Part shown: in pieces, positions 44,401-53,464 of the stretch
Position numbering within the stretch: the first letter of the stretch is position 1
Layout of the letters: each line of letters opens with the position of its first letter
Assembly: GCF_000010165.1 (NCBI RefSeq)
Contig: NC_012491.1
Span: 4,595,501-4,659,500, forward strand
Origin: Brevibacillus brevis NBRC 100599
GTDB lineage: Bacteria; Bacillota; Bacilli; Brevibacillales; Brevibacillaceae
Reading direction: 5' to 3'
DNA length: 64,000 bases
Made by a program: the position numbers and the translations under genes
Notes under the pieces: model-generated
The model's input: only the letters and a program-made list of their open reading frames with translations
What the model was told of the DNA's origin: nothing
The model's database searches: none

Positions 44401-45417
44401 GCATATCCAACTGCGCAAGTTGAGACTTTTCACTTCTTTGTTGCGGTATCCACAGTTTGGAGTTGAGCAGAGCTGGCTTGAAGGAAATTGTTTTCCCACA
44501 ATGGAGACCTTTCTTCCATACCATTCTGCCTTATACTCCAGCATCGTACGAAACATCGACCACGAAGCATCTGCAATGGATTTGGCTAACTTGTGATTTT
44601 TGACCATATTTTCCACTTGCAAGTCCTCCAAACAGATTACTTGGCTTTCGTTGATCAGCTTGGTTGACAGCTTATGTAGGAAATCGTTACGGGTATTTGC
44701 AATTTTTTCGTGGAGTCGAGCTACTTTGGTACGCGCCTTGTTCCGGTTGTTGCTGCCTTTTTGTCTACGAGATTGAATCCGTTGCCACTTCACCAGTTGC
44801 TTTTCATACTTGCGATAGTATTTGGGATTTGCTACCCTCTCACCAGTAGAGAGAATGGCGAAATCCTTGATTCCAAGGTCAATCCCAACTGTTCGTTCTA
44901 CTTGTGGGAGTAATTTACTCTCCGTTTCACACAATACGGATACAAAGTATTTACCCGAAGGATTGCATCTAATCGTAGCCGATAGGATTCGCCCTTCCAC
45001 TTCTCTGGATTTAGCAAACGATACCCATCCCAGCTTAGGAAGTTTGATGCGATTGTCTTCTATTTTGATGTTCATCTTGCATGTATAGGATTGCTTTGGG
45101 TTCTTCTTGCTCTTGAATTTGGGATAGCCTTTTTTCTCCTTGAAAAACTTTTTGTAGGAGGAATCCAAATCTTTTAAGGTTGATTGCAGGGCAGTGGAGT
45201 CCACTTCTTTCAACCATTCGATTTCTTTTTTAAGTTGTGTGAGCAAAGCAGAACAGTCGTTGTAATTCAACGTTTTGTTTTCTTGTTCGTAAGCATCTTT
45301 TCGTTTCGCAAGAAAGTGATTGAATACAAAGCGAGTACATCCAATTGTCTTGTTGATGAGTGTTGTTTGTTCTTTGTTTGGATACAATCGGAATTTGTAG
45401 GCTCTATGCAAGTTCAA
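44320..45417 (-). CDS. tnpB: TnpB RNA-guided nuclease of an IS608-type element
   Basis: 365 residues, complete. The RuvC-like residues are D180 (VGIDLGIKD), E264 ([11 protein letters not shown]) and D347/D349 ([12 protein letters not shown]). The zinc ribbon uses C317, C322, C339 and C342 (CSTPNC...CPHCG). The N-terminal OrfB HTH domain reads [17 protein letters not shown]. By family it cuts DNA next to a short motif using RNA from the element's right end, helping the element persist after excision. Here the motif should be TTAC. It starts 4 bases inside the tnpA gene end. Confidence 0.9.
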   Translation of the reverse strand: MNLHRAYKFRLYPNKEQTTLINKTIGCTRFVFNHFLAKRKDAYEQENKTLNYNDCSALLTQLKKEIEWLKEVDSTALQSTLKDLDSSYKKFFKEKKGYPKFKSKKNPKQSYTCKMNIKIEDNRIKLPKLGWVSFAKSREVEGRILSATIRCNPSGKYFVSVLCETESKLLPQVERTVGIDLGIKDFAILSTGERVANPKYYRKYEKQLVKWQRIQSRRQKGSNNRNKARTKVARLHEKIANTRNDFLHKLSTKLINESQVICLEDLQVENMVKNHKLAKSIADASWSMFRTMLEYKAEWYGRKVSIVGKQFPSSQLCSTPNCGYRNKEVKSLNLRSWICPHCGVQHDRDQNAAINIEQEGLRLLA

Positions 45418-45782
45418 TCATTCCTTTCTTTTTGAGACTCCATGTAGTTCTTAATCACATCGAGTTGCACCGTGCCAACCGTTGCTACAAAGCAGGAGTT
45501 TGTCCATAGCGAGGGAAGTCTACTTTTGAGAGAATGTTTTACGACTCGGTGGATTCCGAAATGCGGATCGCATTTAATGAGCAAATGAACATGATCAGGC
45601 ATGATTTCCATTTCAACAACTTCACGTAGTTCCACTGCCTTTTCAAGAAACAACTCTTTTAATCGAATGTCTACTGGCTCTTTCAAAACCTTTTTACGAT
45701 ACTTCGGACAGAAAACAACGTGATATTTACAGTCAAATACGACATTGTGGTTACTTTCCACTGATCTACTCAAAACCATCAC
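45414..45782 (-). CDS. tnpA: TnpA Y1 HUH transposase with internal deletion
   Basis: 122 residues. The HUH pair is H64 and H66 ([10 protein letters not shown]), and the catalytic tyrosine is Y113 ([10 protein letters not shown]). [13 protein letters not shown] is the family N-terminal signature. Compared with IS608 TnpA, residues equivalent to TAKGRSSRILRQEF (14 residues) are missing between VVK (80-82) and [14 protein letters not shown], leaving the frame intact. That helix is normally conserved throughout the family, so the protein is probably impaired. A -10 TATAAT lies just upstream (near 45797). Confidence 0.85.
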   Translation of the reverse strand: MMVLSRSVESNHNVVFDCKYHVVFCPKYRKKVLKEPVDIRLKELFLEKAVELREVVEMEIMPDHVHLLIKCDPHFGIHRVVKHSLKSRLPSLWTNSCFVATVGTVQLDVIKNYMESQKERND

Positions 45783-45909
45783 CCATGGTTAATTATACCA
45801 CTTCCTTAGCACCCCCTACAGAGGATGCAGAGCAAAGTACCTTATATCCCCATAGCTAAAGCAAGGGGTTTTACGGCACGAGTAATAAATGTAGAAAGCG
45901 GGATTCGTG

Positions 45910-47349
45910 ATGGATGGCAAATCTTCTGTTCCTACAAAGCCTTTATATAAACAAATAGCAGAGCAAATCGAGCAACGAATCAGCAGTGGTGAATTCGGTC
46001 CTGGCAGCTACTTGCCCTCGGAGCGCACACTGGCCAAAGAACTGAACGTCAACCGCTCGACCGTCGTCGCTGCGTACGATGAACTGCAAGCAGCAGGGAT
46101 GATCGAGCGCATACAAGGAAGTGGCACCATCGTCAGCCAAGATATTTGGGGACTGGCACGGACCCGCGTTCCGAACTGGCGTCATTTGACGGAATCAGGT
46201 TCGTTTCGTCCGAATTTACCGCTGATTCGCAAAATCCGTCGTGAAACACAGGAAAATGACTTGATCGATTTAGCGAGTGGCGAGCTCTCGACCGATCTCG
46301 TTCCCAATCAAACGCTCCAGCAGCTCATGACCCCCGATGATTTCCCGGCTCATCTCGGCTATGAGCATCCGCAGGGCAATTGGGCTTTGCGAGAAACATT
46401 GAGTCTCCACATGAAAGCATGGCGAAGCATCGAAGCACCCGCTACCTCGATCATGATTACGTCAGGCGCGCAGCAAGCCCTTCATCTCGTTGTTCAATGC
46501 TTGTTAAAGCCAGGGGATGCGGTTGCCATTGAGGAGCCGTCTTATTGTTATTCCTTGCCGCTTTTTCATTCTGCTGGCTTGCGTACGTTTTCGCTGCCTG
46601 TCGACCGGGATGGAATCGACCCGAAGCACTTGGCCCAGCTCCACCGCCAGCACCGCATCAAAATGGTTTTTCTCAATCCGAATTATCAGAACCCGACAGG
46701 AACGCTACTTTCATTGGAGCGGCGCCAGGAATTGCTCGCGTTCTCCTATGAAAAAGGGATTCCGATCATCGAGGATGACCCATACAGCCTGACCAGTTTT
46801 TCGAGAGAGCCCGTCCCAACCTTAAAATCACTGGATCAACACGGAACCGTACTCTATATCAGCTCTTTGACCAAAATCGTAGCCTCAGGTCTACGAATCG
46901 GCTGGATCGTCGGGCCCCCTACCGTCATGGAGAGATTGGCAGATGCGAAACAACAGTTTGATTTTGGGCACAGCATTTTTCCGCAATGGCTGGCGAATCG
47001 CTTTCTCGGATCGCCTCAGTTTGCGAGTCACATCGATCTGTTGCGAACAGAGCTATCCTTGCGGCACGATCAGCTTGTCTCCTCGCTCCAAGACAAGTTC
47101 GGTGATCAAGTAGAAATGGTCGGGTCAGAGGGAGGCATTCACCTGTGGTGTAAATTTAAAGGGGAATGGAGCGGCGAACATTTTCTCACAGAATCAGTCA
47201 AACGGGGAGTCGTTTTCGTTCCGGGGCATCTTTTCGGCGCGGAGCAAGGGTATGTCCGCTTCACCTTTGGCAGAGCTACCCTGGATCAGATCACGGAGGC
47301 GGTGTCACGCTTAGCAGATGCATTCACAGCAAGTGGATGGTCAAAATAA
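45910..47349 (+). CDS. MocR-type regulator (GntR HTH fused to aminotransferase fold)
   Basis: 479 residues from ATG 45910 (a GTG three bases upstream is in frame). Residues 10-75 are a GntR winged helix (YKQIAEQIEQRISSGEFGPGSYLPSERTLAKELNVNRSTV, landmark). From about 110 it is a fold-type I aminotransferase, with the PLP lysine in SSLTKIVASGLRIGW and the cofactor aspartate/tyrosine in EPSYCY and NPNYQNPTG. MocR proteins usually sense PLP, GABA or amino acids. The IS element's left end lies 25 bases upstream of the start, so its original promoter has probably been displaced. Confidence 0.85.
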   Translation: MDGKSSVPTKPLYKQIAEQIEQRISSGEFGPGSYLPSERTLAKELNVNRSTVVAAYDELQAAGMIERIQGSGTIVSQDIWGLARTRVPNWRHLTESGSFRPNLPLIRKIRRETQENDLIDLASGELSTDLVPNQTLQQLMTPDDFPAHLGYEHPQGNWALRETLSLHMKAWRSIEAPATSIMITSGAQQALHLVVQCLLKPGDAVAIEEPSYCYSLPLFHSAGLRTFSLPVDRDGIDPKHLAQLHRQHRIKMVFLNPNYQNPTGTLLSLERRQELLAFSYEKGIPIIEDDPYSLTSFSREPVPTLKSLDQHGTVLYISSLTKIVASGLRIGWIVGPPTVMERLADAKQQFDFGHSIFPQWLANRFLGSPQFASHIDLLRTELSLRHDQLVSSLQDKFGDQVEMVGSEGGIHLWCKFKGEWSGEHFLTESVKRGVVFVPGHLFGAEQGYVRFTFGRATLDQITEAVSRLADAFTASGWSK

Positions 47350-47466
47350 TCCCCAAGTGGATGGCAACATTTTTGTGCGGTCGGTATATGATCGAAGTAA
47401 GCTACCGTATGCATCCTCGTGTATATCCAGCAGGATGACTGAGCCATACAGAAAGGACTGGCTGTT

Positions 47467-47667
47467 ATGAGTATTTTGCCTTTCATTATTGCTATTATTG
47501 TACTTGTTCTCATAGGTCTCGTCGTTACCATAAAAATCGGTATGAACCCATCCGAATCCAAAGTGCGGGACTTTAAACAACGCTCCCGCAATCTGTTGAT
47601 CATTTACGGCATGATTACCATCGCCTTGGTGATTGCATTGTCAGTCTTTCTCTACAACAACCTTTGA
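47467..47667 (+). CDS. Small membrane protein, two TM helices
   Basis: 66 residues behind GAAAGGACTGG. TM1 at about 4-25 (LPFIIAIIVLVLIGLVVTIKI), a basic loop of 20 residues (ESKVRDFKQRSRN), TM2 at about 43-64. No family recognised. Single gene ended by a strong terminator at 47699-47730. Confidence 0.6.
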   Translation: MSILPFIIAIIVLVLIGLVVTIKIGMNPSESKVRDFKQRSRNLLIIYGMITIALVIALSVFLYNNL

Positions 47668-47698
47668 TCCATCCCGAACGATACGTGACATAAATAAG

Positions 47699-47730
47699 AC
47701 GCCGTCTGCCTTGTACAGGTATGACGGCGT
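47699..47730 (+). terminator. Intrinsic terminator
   Basis: The arms ACGCCGTC and GACGGCGT are followed by TTTTTG. Confidence 0.85.
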
Positions 47731-47783
47731 TTTTGAATCGAAGGAGGTCCTTCGTCATGTGTTTTTAGAAGATGATACCTCTT

Positions 47784-47990
47784 TTACACGACTTTCCTCG
47801 CCACATTCGCGGCTTGCAGCCCACGCTGTCCATTCACGATTTCAAAAACCACCTGCTCGCCTTCCTCCAAGTTCCGGTAACCTGCCCCCGTGATCGCAGA
47901 GTAGTGTACGAATACATCAGGTCCTCCATCACGCTCAATAAACCCATAGCCCTTTTCTTTGCTGAACCATTTTACTTTCCCTTGAATCAT
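47784..47990 (-). CDS. Cold-shock-domain protein
   Basis: 68 residues behind GGGAGG. A single OB-fold cold-shock domain: [30 protein letters not shown] holds the RNP1-like KGYGFI and RNP2-like VFVHY. It binds single-stranded RNA/DNA as an RNA chaperone. Residues 36-40 (GAGYR) and a slightly longer C-terminus differ from the typical CspB/C/D. Monocistronic. Confidence 0.9.
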   Translation of the reverse strand: MIQGKVKWFSKEKGYGFIERDGGPDVFVHYSAITGAGYRNLEEGEQVVFEIVNGQRGLQAANVARKVV

Positions 47991-48114
47991 TGTGTTTCCT
48001 CCCTGTAATCAGTGCAGCTCTTACGCTTACCCCATCATATGCGGATGCGAAGTCAGTGGATATACGGTAAAATAAATAAAGTATGAATCGTCACGCCAGA
48101 AAGGAGTGAATCAC

Positions 48115-48594
48115 ATGAAAAAAGTATGGATGATCGCATGCGCGTTGCTGCTCACTGCCTGCTCCGATCTATCAGAAGGGGTCCAAACCGCCCAGCAAGC
48201 AGTAGAAACAGGTCAACAAGCGATTGAGACAGGAAAACAGGCTGTCGAAGCGGGCCAACAAGCTCTCGAAGCCGGCAAGCAACTGGCTGAGTCTGAAGTC
48301 GCCAAACAGCTGCAAACATACCTCCAGCAAAAATACGAATCCTCTGAGGCATTGCGTAATGCCATGTTCAGTGGAGATGGTCAGTTGCTCGTGAATGAAT
48401 TGCAAAAAACCGAGCTTGCGAACTTCAGCTTTTATAAATCTGACATGTTTGGTGTTGAATATACAGGCACACTCTCTGCCGATGGTACTTTCAAAGTGCT
48501 CAAGCATGATTTGAACAACCAAGGTGCGGAGCCTACTGTCGTAAAGGAATTCAAAGTAACACTCGACGGAAACGGTCAGGTTCAAGTTCAGTAA
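48115..48594 (+). CDS. Lipoprotein with heptad repeats
   Basis: 159 residues from ATG 48115, 6 bases after AAAGGAGTG. The signal peptide has lipobox LLTAC (C16). Residues 21-60 hold at least five 7-residue repeats of the form (V/I/L)-E-(T/A)-G-(Q/K)-Q-A, a regular amphipathic helix or coiled coil. The C-terminal 90 residues read as a small mixed domain with a beta-rich end (VEYTGTLSADGTFKVLKH). No family recognised; membrane-anchored on the outer face. Confidence 0.65.
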   Translation: MKKVWMIACALLLTACSDLSEGVQTAQQAVETGQQAIETGKQAVEAGQQALEAGKQLAESEVAKQLQTYLQQKYESSEALRNAMFSGDGQLLVNELQKTELANFSFYKSDMFGVEYTGTLSADGTFKVLKHDLNNQGAEPTVVKEFKVTLDGNGQVQVQ

Positions 48595-48615
48595 TTAGGA
48601 AAATATTTCAAGAAA

Positions 48616-48640
48616 AGCCTGCGATCCATCATCGCGGGCT
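48616..48640 (+). terminator. Intrinsic terminator
   Basis: AGCCTGCGAT pairs with ATCGCGGGCT (one G-U) and is followed by TTTTTCC. Confidence 0.85.
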
Positions 48641-48780
48641 TTTTCCTGTTATTAAAAAACTTTTTATTGGGTTTCTACAAAATTTTCTGTATTTACTTAT
48701 AGATTTTTATAATTGGGCATGATAATGTGTAAGATGTTCATATAATTTTCACAAATACTAAACACAACGAGGTGATGCCA

Positions 48781-50244
48781 ATGAATATGCTGCTCGCATC
48801 TATTATTGTGTACATGGCAGGTATGCTCCTGATCGGCTATTATGCCTACAAACGTACCTCCAATCTGACAGACTACATGCTCGGCGGTCGGTCGCTCGGT
48901 CCAACTGTAACCGCTCTCAGCGCGGGTGCATCCGACATGAGTGGCTGGTTGATGATGGGCTTGCCTGGCGCCATGTTTGCCCAAGGTCTTAGCGCATCCT
49001 GGATTGCCATCGGTCTGACTCTCGGGGCTTATGCCAACTGGCTGTATGTCGCTCCCCGCCTTCGCTCGTATACAGAGGTTGCCAACAACTCGATTACGAT
49101 TCCTGCTTTTTTGGAAAATCGTTTCGGGGACGGGTCTCGGATGCTTCGTCTTGTTTCGGCCCTTGTTATTATGATCTTTTTTACCTTTTACGTCTCATCT
49201 GGTCTCGTCTCTGGAGGCGTGTTGTTTGAAAACACCTTCCACCTGAGCTATCAAACGGGGCTATGGATTGTTGGATTGGTCACCATTGCCTACACATTGT
49301 TTGGCGGCTTCCTCGCTGTAAGCTGGACGGACGCTGTACAAGGACTCATCATGGTCATCGCACTCATTCTCGTTCCGCTTGTGACCGTTCTTACAGCGGG
49401 CGGATTTGGAGAAACATTTACCGAGATTCACGCTGTCGATCCCTCTTTGCTCGATATTTTTAAAGGGACGAGTCTGCTCGGCATCATTTCTTTGTTTGCA
49501 TGGGGTCTCGGCTATTTTGGACAACCGCACATTATCGTTCGCTTTATGGCGATCACGTCCACAAGTGAGATTAAAAAAGCACGCAGCATCGGTATGGGCT
49601 GGATGATTTTCTCCGTTATTGGCGCCATGCTGACAGGTCTGGTCGGTATTGCCCTGTACTCCAAGCAAGGCTGGACCTTGAGCGATCCTGAGACGATCTT
49701 TATTCAGTTGGGTACAATTCTGTTCCATCCGATCATTACCGGCTTTTTGCTGGCGGCAATTTTGGCAGCGATCATGAGTACGATTTCCTCTCAGTTGCTC
49801 GTCACCTCCAGCTCCTTGACCGAGGATATTTACAAAACCTTTTTCAAGCGTTCTGCAACCGACAAAGAGCTGGTCACGATTGGCCGCTTGTCCGTCTTGC
49901 TTGTATCTGTCGTCGCCTTTTTGCTCGCCTTGAATAAAAATGACACGATCCTCGATCTCGTTGGATATGCGTGGGCCGGATTCGGCGCTTCGTTTGGGCC
50001 TGTCATTCTGCTGTCCCTCTATTGGAAGCGCATGAACAAATGGGGTGCTCTCTCCGGGATGGTCGCTGGCGCACTTACCGTTATTATCTGGACTCGTTTT
50101 GATGTGCTGAAGGACTTCCTCTACGAGATGGTTCCCGGCTTTGCCATTAGCCTGCTCGCCATCGTGGTTGTCAGCCATTTGACTAGCAAGCCTTCGAATG
50201 AAGTAACTGCTCAATTTGATGAGTACCAAAAAAGCATGAAATAA
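48781..50244 (+). CDS. putP: Sodium/proline symporter
   Basis: 487 residues from ATG 48781, 7 bases after GAGGTGAT. An SSF-family transporter with 13 TM helices. Landmarks: YMLGGRSLGPTVTALSAGASDMSGWLMMGLPG, TVAFGGFLAVSWTDAVQG-like FGGFLAVSWTDAVQG, and FGQPHIIVRFMA. The serines in STISSQLLVTSSSLTED lie in the Na+ site. It imports proline with sodium, for nutrition or osmoprotection. Upstream AT-rich sequence (about 48690-48735) holds a likely -10 TATAAT at 48710-48715. Single gene with a terminator. Confidence 0.9.
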   Translation: MNMLLASIIVYMAGMLLIGYYAYKRTSNLTDYMLGGRSLGPTVTALSAGASDMSGWLMMGLPGAMFAQGLSASWIAIGLTLGAYANWLYVAPRLRSYTEVANNSITIPAFLENRFGDGSRMLRLVSALVIMIFFTFYVSSGLVSGGVLFENTFHLSYQTGLWIVGLVTIAYTLFGGFLAVSWTDAVQGLIMVIALILVPLVTVLTAGGFGETFTEIHAVDPSLLDIFKGTSLLGIISLFAWGLGYFGQPHIIVRFMAITSTSEIKKARSIGMGWMIFSVIGAMLTGLVGIALYSKQGWTLSDPETIFIQLGTILFHPIITGFLLAAILAAIMSTISSQLLVTSSSLTEDIYKTFFKRSATDKELVTIGRLSVLLVSVVAFLLALNKNDTILDLVGYAWAGFGASFGPVILLSLYWKRMNKWGALSGMVAGALTVIIWTRFDVLKDFLYEMVPGFAISLLAIVVVSHLTSKPSNEVTAQFDEYQKSMK

Positions 50245-50264
50245 TCTCTGCCGAAAAAAAGCCA

Positions 50265-50312
50265 AGCAGCCTATGCGCTGGACAATTGCCCTGTCCCACG
50301 CCATAGGCTGCT
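50265..50312. terminator. Intrinsic terminator, probably bidirectional
   Basis: A perfect 11-bp stem AGCAGCCTATG/CATAGGCTGCT is followed by TTTTTTC on plus; A-rich sequence before it gives a T-run on minus too. Confidence 0.85.
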
Positions 50313-50373
50313 TTTTTCTGTTGAAACTATTTGGGACCCCCACCGGAACGAGAAGATCCGGCAAAAGCGCCAA

Positions 50374-51795
50374 TCATACCGAAAACCAAGCTTCCGCTAG
50401 ACGACTAATTCCTACCGCAATGTCTTGTTCCTCCACTCCACCAAATCCAACGATGATTCGCGGACGCACATTCGTCGGATCATTGGCCCAGTTATGACCG
50501 CTCGGATAAACGCGAACATCGGACGCACGCGCTAGCTCGATCAGCTCCTTTTCCGTTCGGGAAGTATCTACCTCTAGCAAAATATGCAGCCCCGCTGACT
50601 GTCCCAAAACTCGTACTTCCCGAGGCATGTAGGTCTGTATCGACCGAAGCAATGCATCGTGCTTGCGGTGATAGACGGTGCGCATTTTTCGGACATGCTT
50701 TTCCCAGTAGCCCTTTTGCATGAACAACTGCATACTCCGCTGCAAATGGCGGGAAACCGGAGAAGGATACGCCTGGAATGCTTCCAAATATCGCCCGAGC
50801 AATTGCCGCGGAAGTACCGTGTAATCCAAGCGAAGTGCTGGAGAAAATGCTTTGGAAAAATTCCCGATATAAACCACACACCCGTCCCGATCCATCCCTT
50901 GCAAAGATGGCGTAGGGTGTACGTTGTAGCGGAATTCGCCATCGTAATCATTTTCGATGATGATTCCGTTCCTTTTCTTTGCCCATTGCAACAATTGCTG
51001 GCGCTGACCGACTGGCATAACCATCCCAAAAGGAAATTGATGCGCAGGCGTCGTGTACACGACAGTTGCCTTGCTTTTCTCCAAGGCATCTATGGACAGC
51101 CCGTCTTCCACTAGCGGGATGGACACGACCTCATAGCCGTGCTGGGAAAAGACGATTCGTGCATCTGCATAGCCGGGCTCCTCGATCGCAACCACACGAT
51201 GTCGATCTGCCAAGAGCAGACACAAAAAGCTGAGAGCCTGCTGCAATCCAGTGCCGATGATGATGTGCTCAGGCCGACAAATGAGCGTACGTGCTCTGCG
51301 CAAATATTTACTGAGCTCTTCTCGGAGCTCCCACTCTCCTTGATCATCCCCGTAAAAAGAAAAGTCCTCCGGATAGACATCCAGCGCTTCCAGCATGCAA
51401 GAGCGCCATGCAGCGTAAGGAAACGACTTCGTATCGATGACCGAACCGTGAAAATTGTAGCGACAGGTGAGATGCTCCCCTTTTTTCTTTTTCAAGAGAG
51501 ATGAGTACAAGGCAATCTCCTCATCCTGCTCCACTGGCTCTGACCATCTCTCGATCTCGGCAGCATAAAAGCCACTTCGCTCCCGGCTCACGATGTAGCC
51601 TTCTGCGAGTAGTTGCTGATAGGCAGCCTCAATCGTATTTTTCCCGACGCCGCTTGCTTTCATCAACTGACGGATCGACGGCATCTTGGTTCCGGACGGT
51701 ATCTCTCCCGATGCAATCCGTTTGCTCAATTGCTTGTATAGCTGCTGATACAGAGGTTCCTTGCTCTGTGCATCCATGACCGGCATGTACTCCAT
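50374..51795 (-). CDS. MocR/PdxR-type regulator (GntR HTH plus aminotransferase fold)
   Basis: 473 residues. The N-terminal GntR winged helix is at about 12-75 (LYQQLYKQLSKRIASGEIPSGTKMPSIRQLM, landmark). The aminotransferase-like part has EEPGYADARIVF and the PLP lysine in IGNFSKAFSPALRLDY; its cofactor motif is IIENDYDGEFRY. This is the PdxR subgroup pattern (ENDYDGEFRY). It is divergent from a GNAT gene about 110 bases away that may be its target. No pyridoxal synthesis genes lie in the window. Confidence 0.85.
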   Translation of the reverse strand: MEYMPVMDAQSKEPLYQQLYKQLSKRIASGEIPSGTKMPSIRQLMKASGVGKNTIEAAYQQLLAEGYIVSRERSGFYAAEIERWSEPVEQDEEIALYSSLLKKKKGEHLTCRYNFHGSVIDTKSFPYAAWRSCMLEALDVYPEDFSFYGDDQGEWELREELSKYLRRARTLICRPEHIIIGTGLQQALSFLCLLLADRHRVVAIEEPGYADARIVFSQHGYEVVSIPLVEDGLSIDALEKSKATVVYTTPAHQFPFGMVMPVGQRQQLLQWAKKRNGIIIENDYDGEFRYNVHPTPSLQGMDRDGCVVYIGNFSKAFSPALRLDYTVLPRQLLGRYLEAFQAYPSPVSRHLQRSMQLFMQKGYWEKHVRKMRTVYHRKHDALLRSIQTYMPREVRVLGQSAGLHILLEVDTSRTEKELIELARASDVRVYPSGHNWANDPTNVRPRIIVGFGGVEEQDIAVGISRLAEAWFSV

Positions 51796-51909
51796 CAGCG
51801 GCCCTCCATTCTGTCCCTATCCAACTCTCCCAAACTGTCACTATGTATAGGAGCAGTTCTCTTTTACAATGATTGTACCAGATTCACCCAAACGAAAGGA
51901 GAACAAGTC

Positions 51910-52479
51910 ATGCGTATTCATTTGCAAGGAGAAAAGGTGGTTCTTCGAGATATTCGAGCAGAAGATTTGGATACGATTTACTATTGGAAATACGAAGCCG
52001 AGGATCGGGAACATCTCAATTGGAATGGCCCCTATAAACCGCTTGACCCGTACACAAAAGAAGAGTATCGTGCCCTCCCACGCTCCCAGGAGTCTCTCGC
52101 TCTCGTCGGGACAGATGCACCAAGAACCGAGCTGATCATTGAGATTGACGGCGAGCTAAAAGGCAGTGTCGGTCGCTACTGGGTATCTGAGGAGACGAAC
52201 TGGTGCGAAATAGGAATCGTCATTTACGACTCCCGCTACTGGCAAAATGGTTATGGCCGGGAAGCGTTTCGGATGTGGATCGACTACTTGTTTACCCACA
52301 TGGATACGGTACGTTTAGGCATTGGTACGTGGTCCGGCAACGAACGGATGATCAAGCTGGCTGCTCACATGGGAATGGTGGAAGAAGCGCGGGTACGCAA
52401 AGCAAGGATTGTTCGTGGTGAATATTATGATGCGATTAAGATGGGGATATTGCGCGAGGAATGGGAGAATCGGGAATAG
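51910..52479 (+). CDS. GNAT acetyltransferase, RimJ/RimL-like
   Basis: 189 residues behind AAAGGAG. RimL-type GNAT: N-terminal VVLRDIRAEDLDTIYYWKYE, then the acetyl-CoA part around EIGIVIYDSRYWQNGYGREAF (Q-N-x-G-Y-G) and WSGNERMIKLAAHMGMVEEARVRKAR. It probably N-acetylates a protein terminus or small amine. Followed 14 bases later by a gene of unknown function and preceded, divergently, by a MocR regulator. Confidence 0.8.
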   Translation: MRIHLQGEKVVLRDIRAEDLDTIYYWKYEAEDREHLNWNGPYKPLDPYTKEEYRALPRSQESLALVGTDAPRTELIIEIDGELKGSVGRYWVSEETNWCEIGIVIYDSRYWQNGYGREAFRMWIDYLFTHMDTVRLGIGTWSGNERMIKLAAHMGMVEEARVRKARIVRGEYYDAIKMGILREEWENRE

Positions 52480-52493
52480 AAGCAGGAGGAACC

Positions 52494-53357
52494 ATGAGAC
52501 TGGAAATATGCAAACTCGATGAGGTGATCGTCATAGGCGTCCCAGAGGATTTGGATTTCGATTCTCATGACGATGATTACGCACAATTTTACAATCCTAG
52601 GCTTACGGGGATCGAGCATGTACTTGAGCCAGAAAAAATATTTGAGATGTGGGATTCAGATGGCACGATCATCGGGAAAAGAGTGAGTCATATTGAACAC
52701 ATTCCAGATGGGTGCTATGTGAAAACGATACCAGCAGGAGAATTTGCCAAGCTTCATAAGAGTCAATTGCAGTACTCACTAGATATGTTTGCCAGGACAA
52801 ATTATCTCGAAGAAATGAGCTATGGATTCTCTACCAAACTGACGAAAAAAAATGGCGATAAACAAGAATTTTCCTATCGGCCGGTTCAGTATCGTCCTGA
52901 TGTTGTGAATACACGTACGATTCCATCTTTAGAGAAAGAACGTTCTAAGTTGTTAAAAGAACGCTATGTTTCCATCTTTTTTGATACGGAAAGCTGTAGC
53001 TTTCGTCGATTTTTATATAAGCGATATGTTTCACAGGACAGAGGTTGTCTCTGGGAATTAGCGAGATTCAAAAACAATGATAAGGGTATCGTCAGAGAAG
53101 GTCTTTCAAAAAATGAAGCTGCAACATTTTTACTCCAAAAAGGCGAGGTTCTCGTATTTTGGGAAGGGTACAGTACGTTTGGTAAAGAGATGATTCGTGA
53201 CAAAGTAATGAAGATGGACGCAAAGCATCTGCTAGAAAACTACACGCGATTCACCTTGGATATGTACATTTTTGATGAGTCATTGACGTGGACAGTTATT
53301 TTTCAGCACGAACGAGATGAAGATGGATTCAAGCATATTTTGCTACGGGTAGAGTGA
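52494..53357 (+). CDS. Protein of unknown function downstream of a GNAT
   Basis: 287 residues from ATG 52494, 4 bases after GGAGGA. There is no membrane helix or signal. Residues 60-90 (DGCYVKTIPAGEFAKL) look like the GyrI/AraC-type effector-binding loop, so the N-terminal half may be a small-molecule binding domain. The C-terminal half, rich in aromatic and charged residues, is not recognised. It is more AT-rich than neighbouring genes. Fourteen bases after the GNAT stop, hence one operon. Confidence 0.6.
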   Translation: MRLEICKLDEVIVIGVPEDLDFDSHDDDYAQFYNPRLTGIEHVLEPEKIFEMWDSDGTIIGKRVSHIEHIPDGCYVKTIPAGEFAKLHKSQLQYSLDMFARTNYLEEMSYGFSTKLTKKNGDKQEFSYRPVQYRPDVVNTRTIPSLEKERSKLLKERYVSIFFDTESCSFRRFLYKRYVSQDRGCLWELARFKNNDKGIVREGLSKNEAATFLLQKGEVLVFWEGYSTFGKEMIRDKVMKMDAKHLLENYTRFTLDMYIFDESLTWTVIFQHERDEDGFKHILLRVE

Positions 53358-53402
53358 TGAATAGGCTGACTCCCTATGCACTCCCCACACTTTTACCGAA
53401 AA

Positions 53403-53444
53403 AAGGGCAATCCCTGGTCTGAACAAGACATAGGGACTGCCCTT
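53403..53444 (-). terminator. Intrinsic terminator of the dynamin operon
   Basis: A 13-bp stem with one mismatch (53403-53415/53432-53444) is followed on minus by TTTTTTC. Confidence 0.85.
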
Positions 53445-53464
53445 TATTACTTTCAGAAAATTAA

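Larger units (their letters stand above)
44220..45881 (-). mobile_element. IS200/IS605 (IS608-type) insertion sequence
   Basis: It carries tnpA and tnpB in the same orientation, 4 bases overlapping. On the minus strand the left end has the hairpin CCCCTTGCTTTAGCTATGG.. (45868-45848), preceded by TTAC at 45885-45882. The right end has a hairpin (44248-44228, CCCCCGCC...GGGG) and stops at TCAA (44223-44220). TTAC and TCAA are the left and right cleavage sites of IS608. No inverted repeats or target duplication, as expected for this family. Confidence 0.8.

Noticed and set aside
48170..48300. Short regular repeats considered as a CRISPR array
   Set aside because: The repeats are 21 bases, in frame, without spacers, and encode heptads of the lipoprotein.
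49261..50373. 370-codon minus-strand open frame
   Set aside because: Antisense to putP; composition is a complement of membrane codons and no start signal is present.
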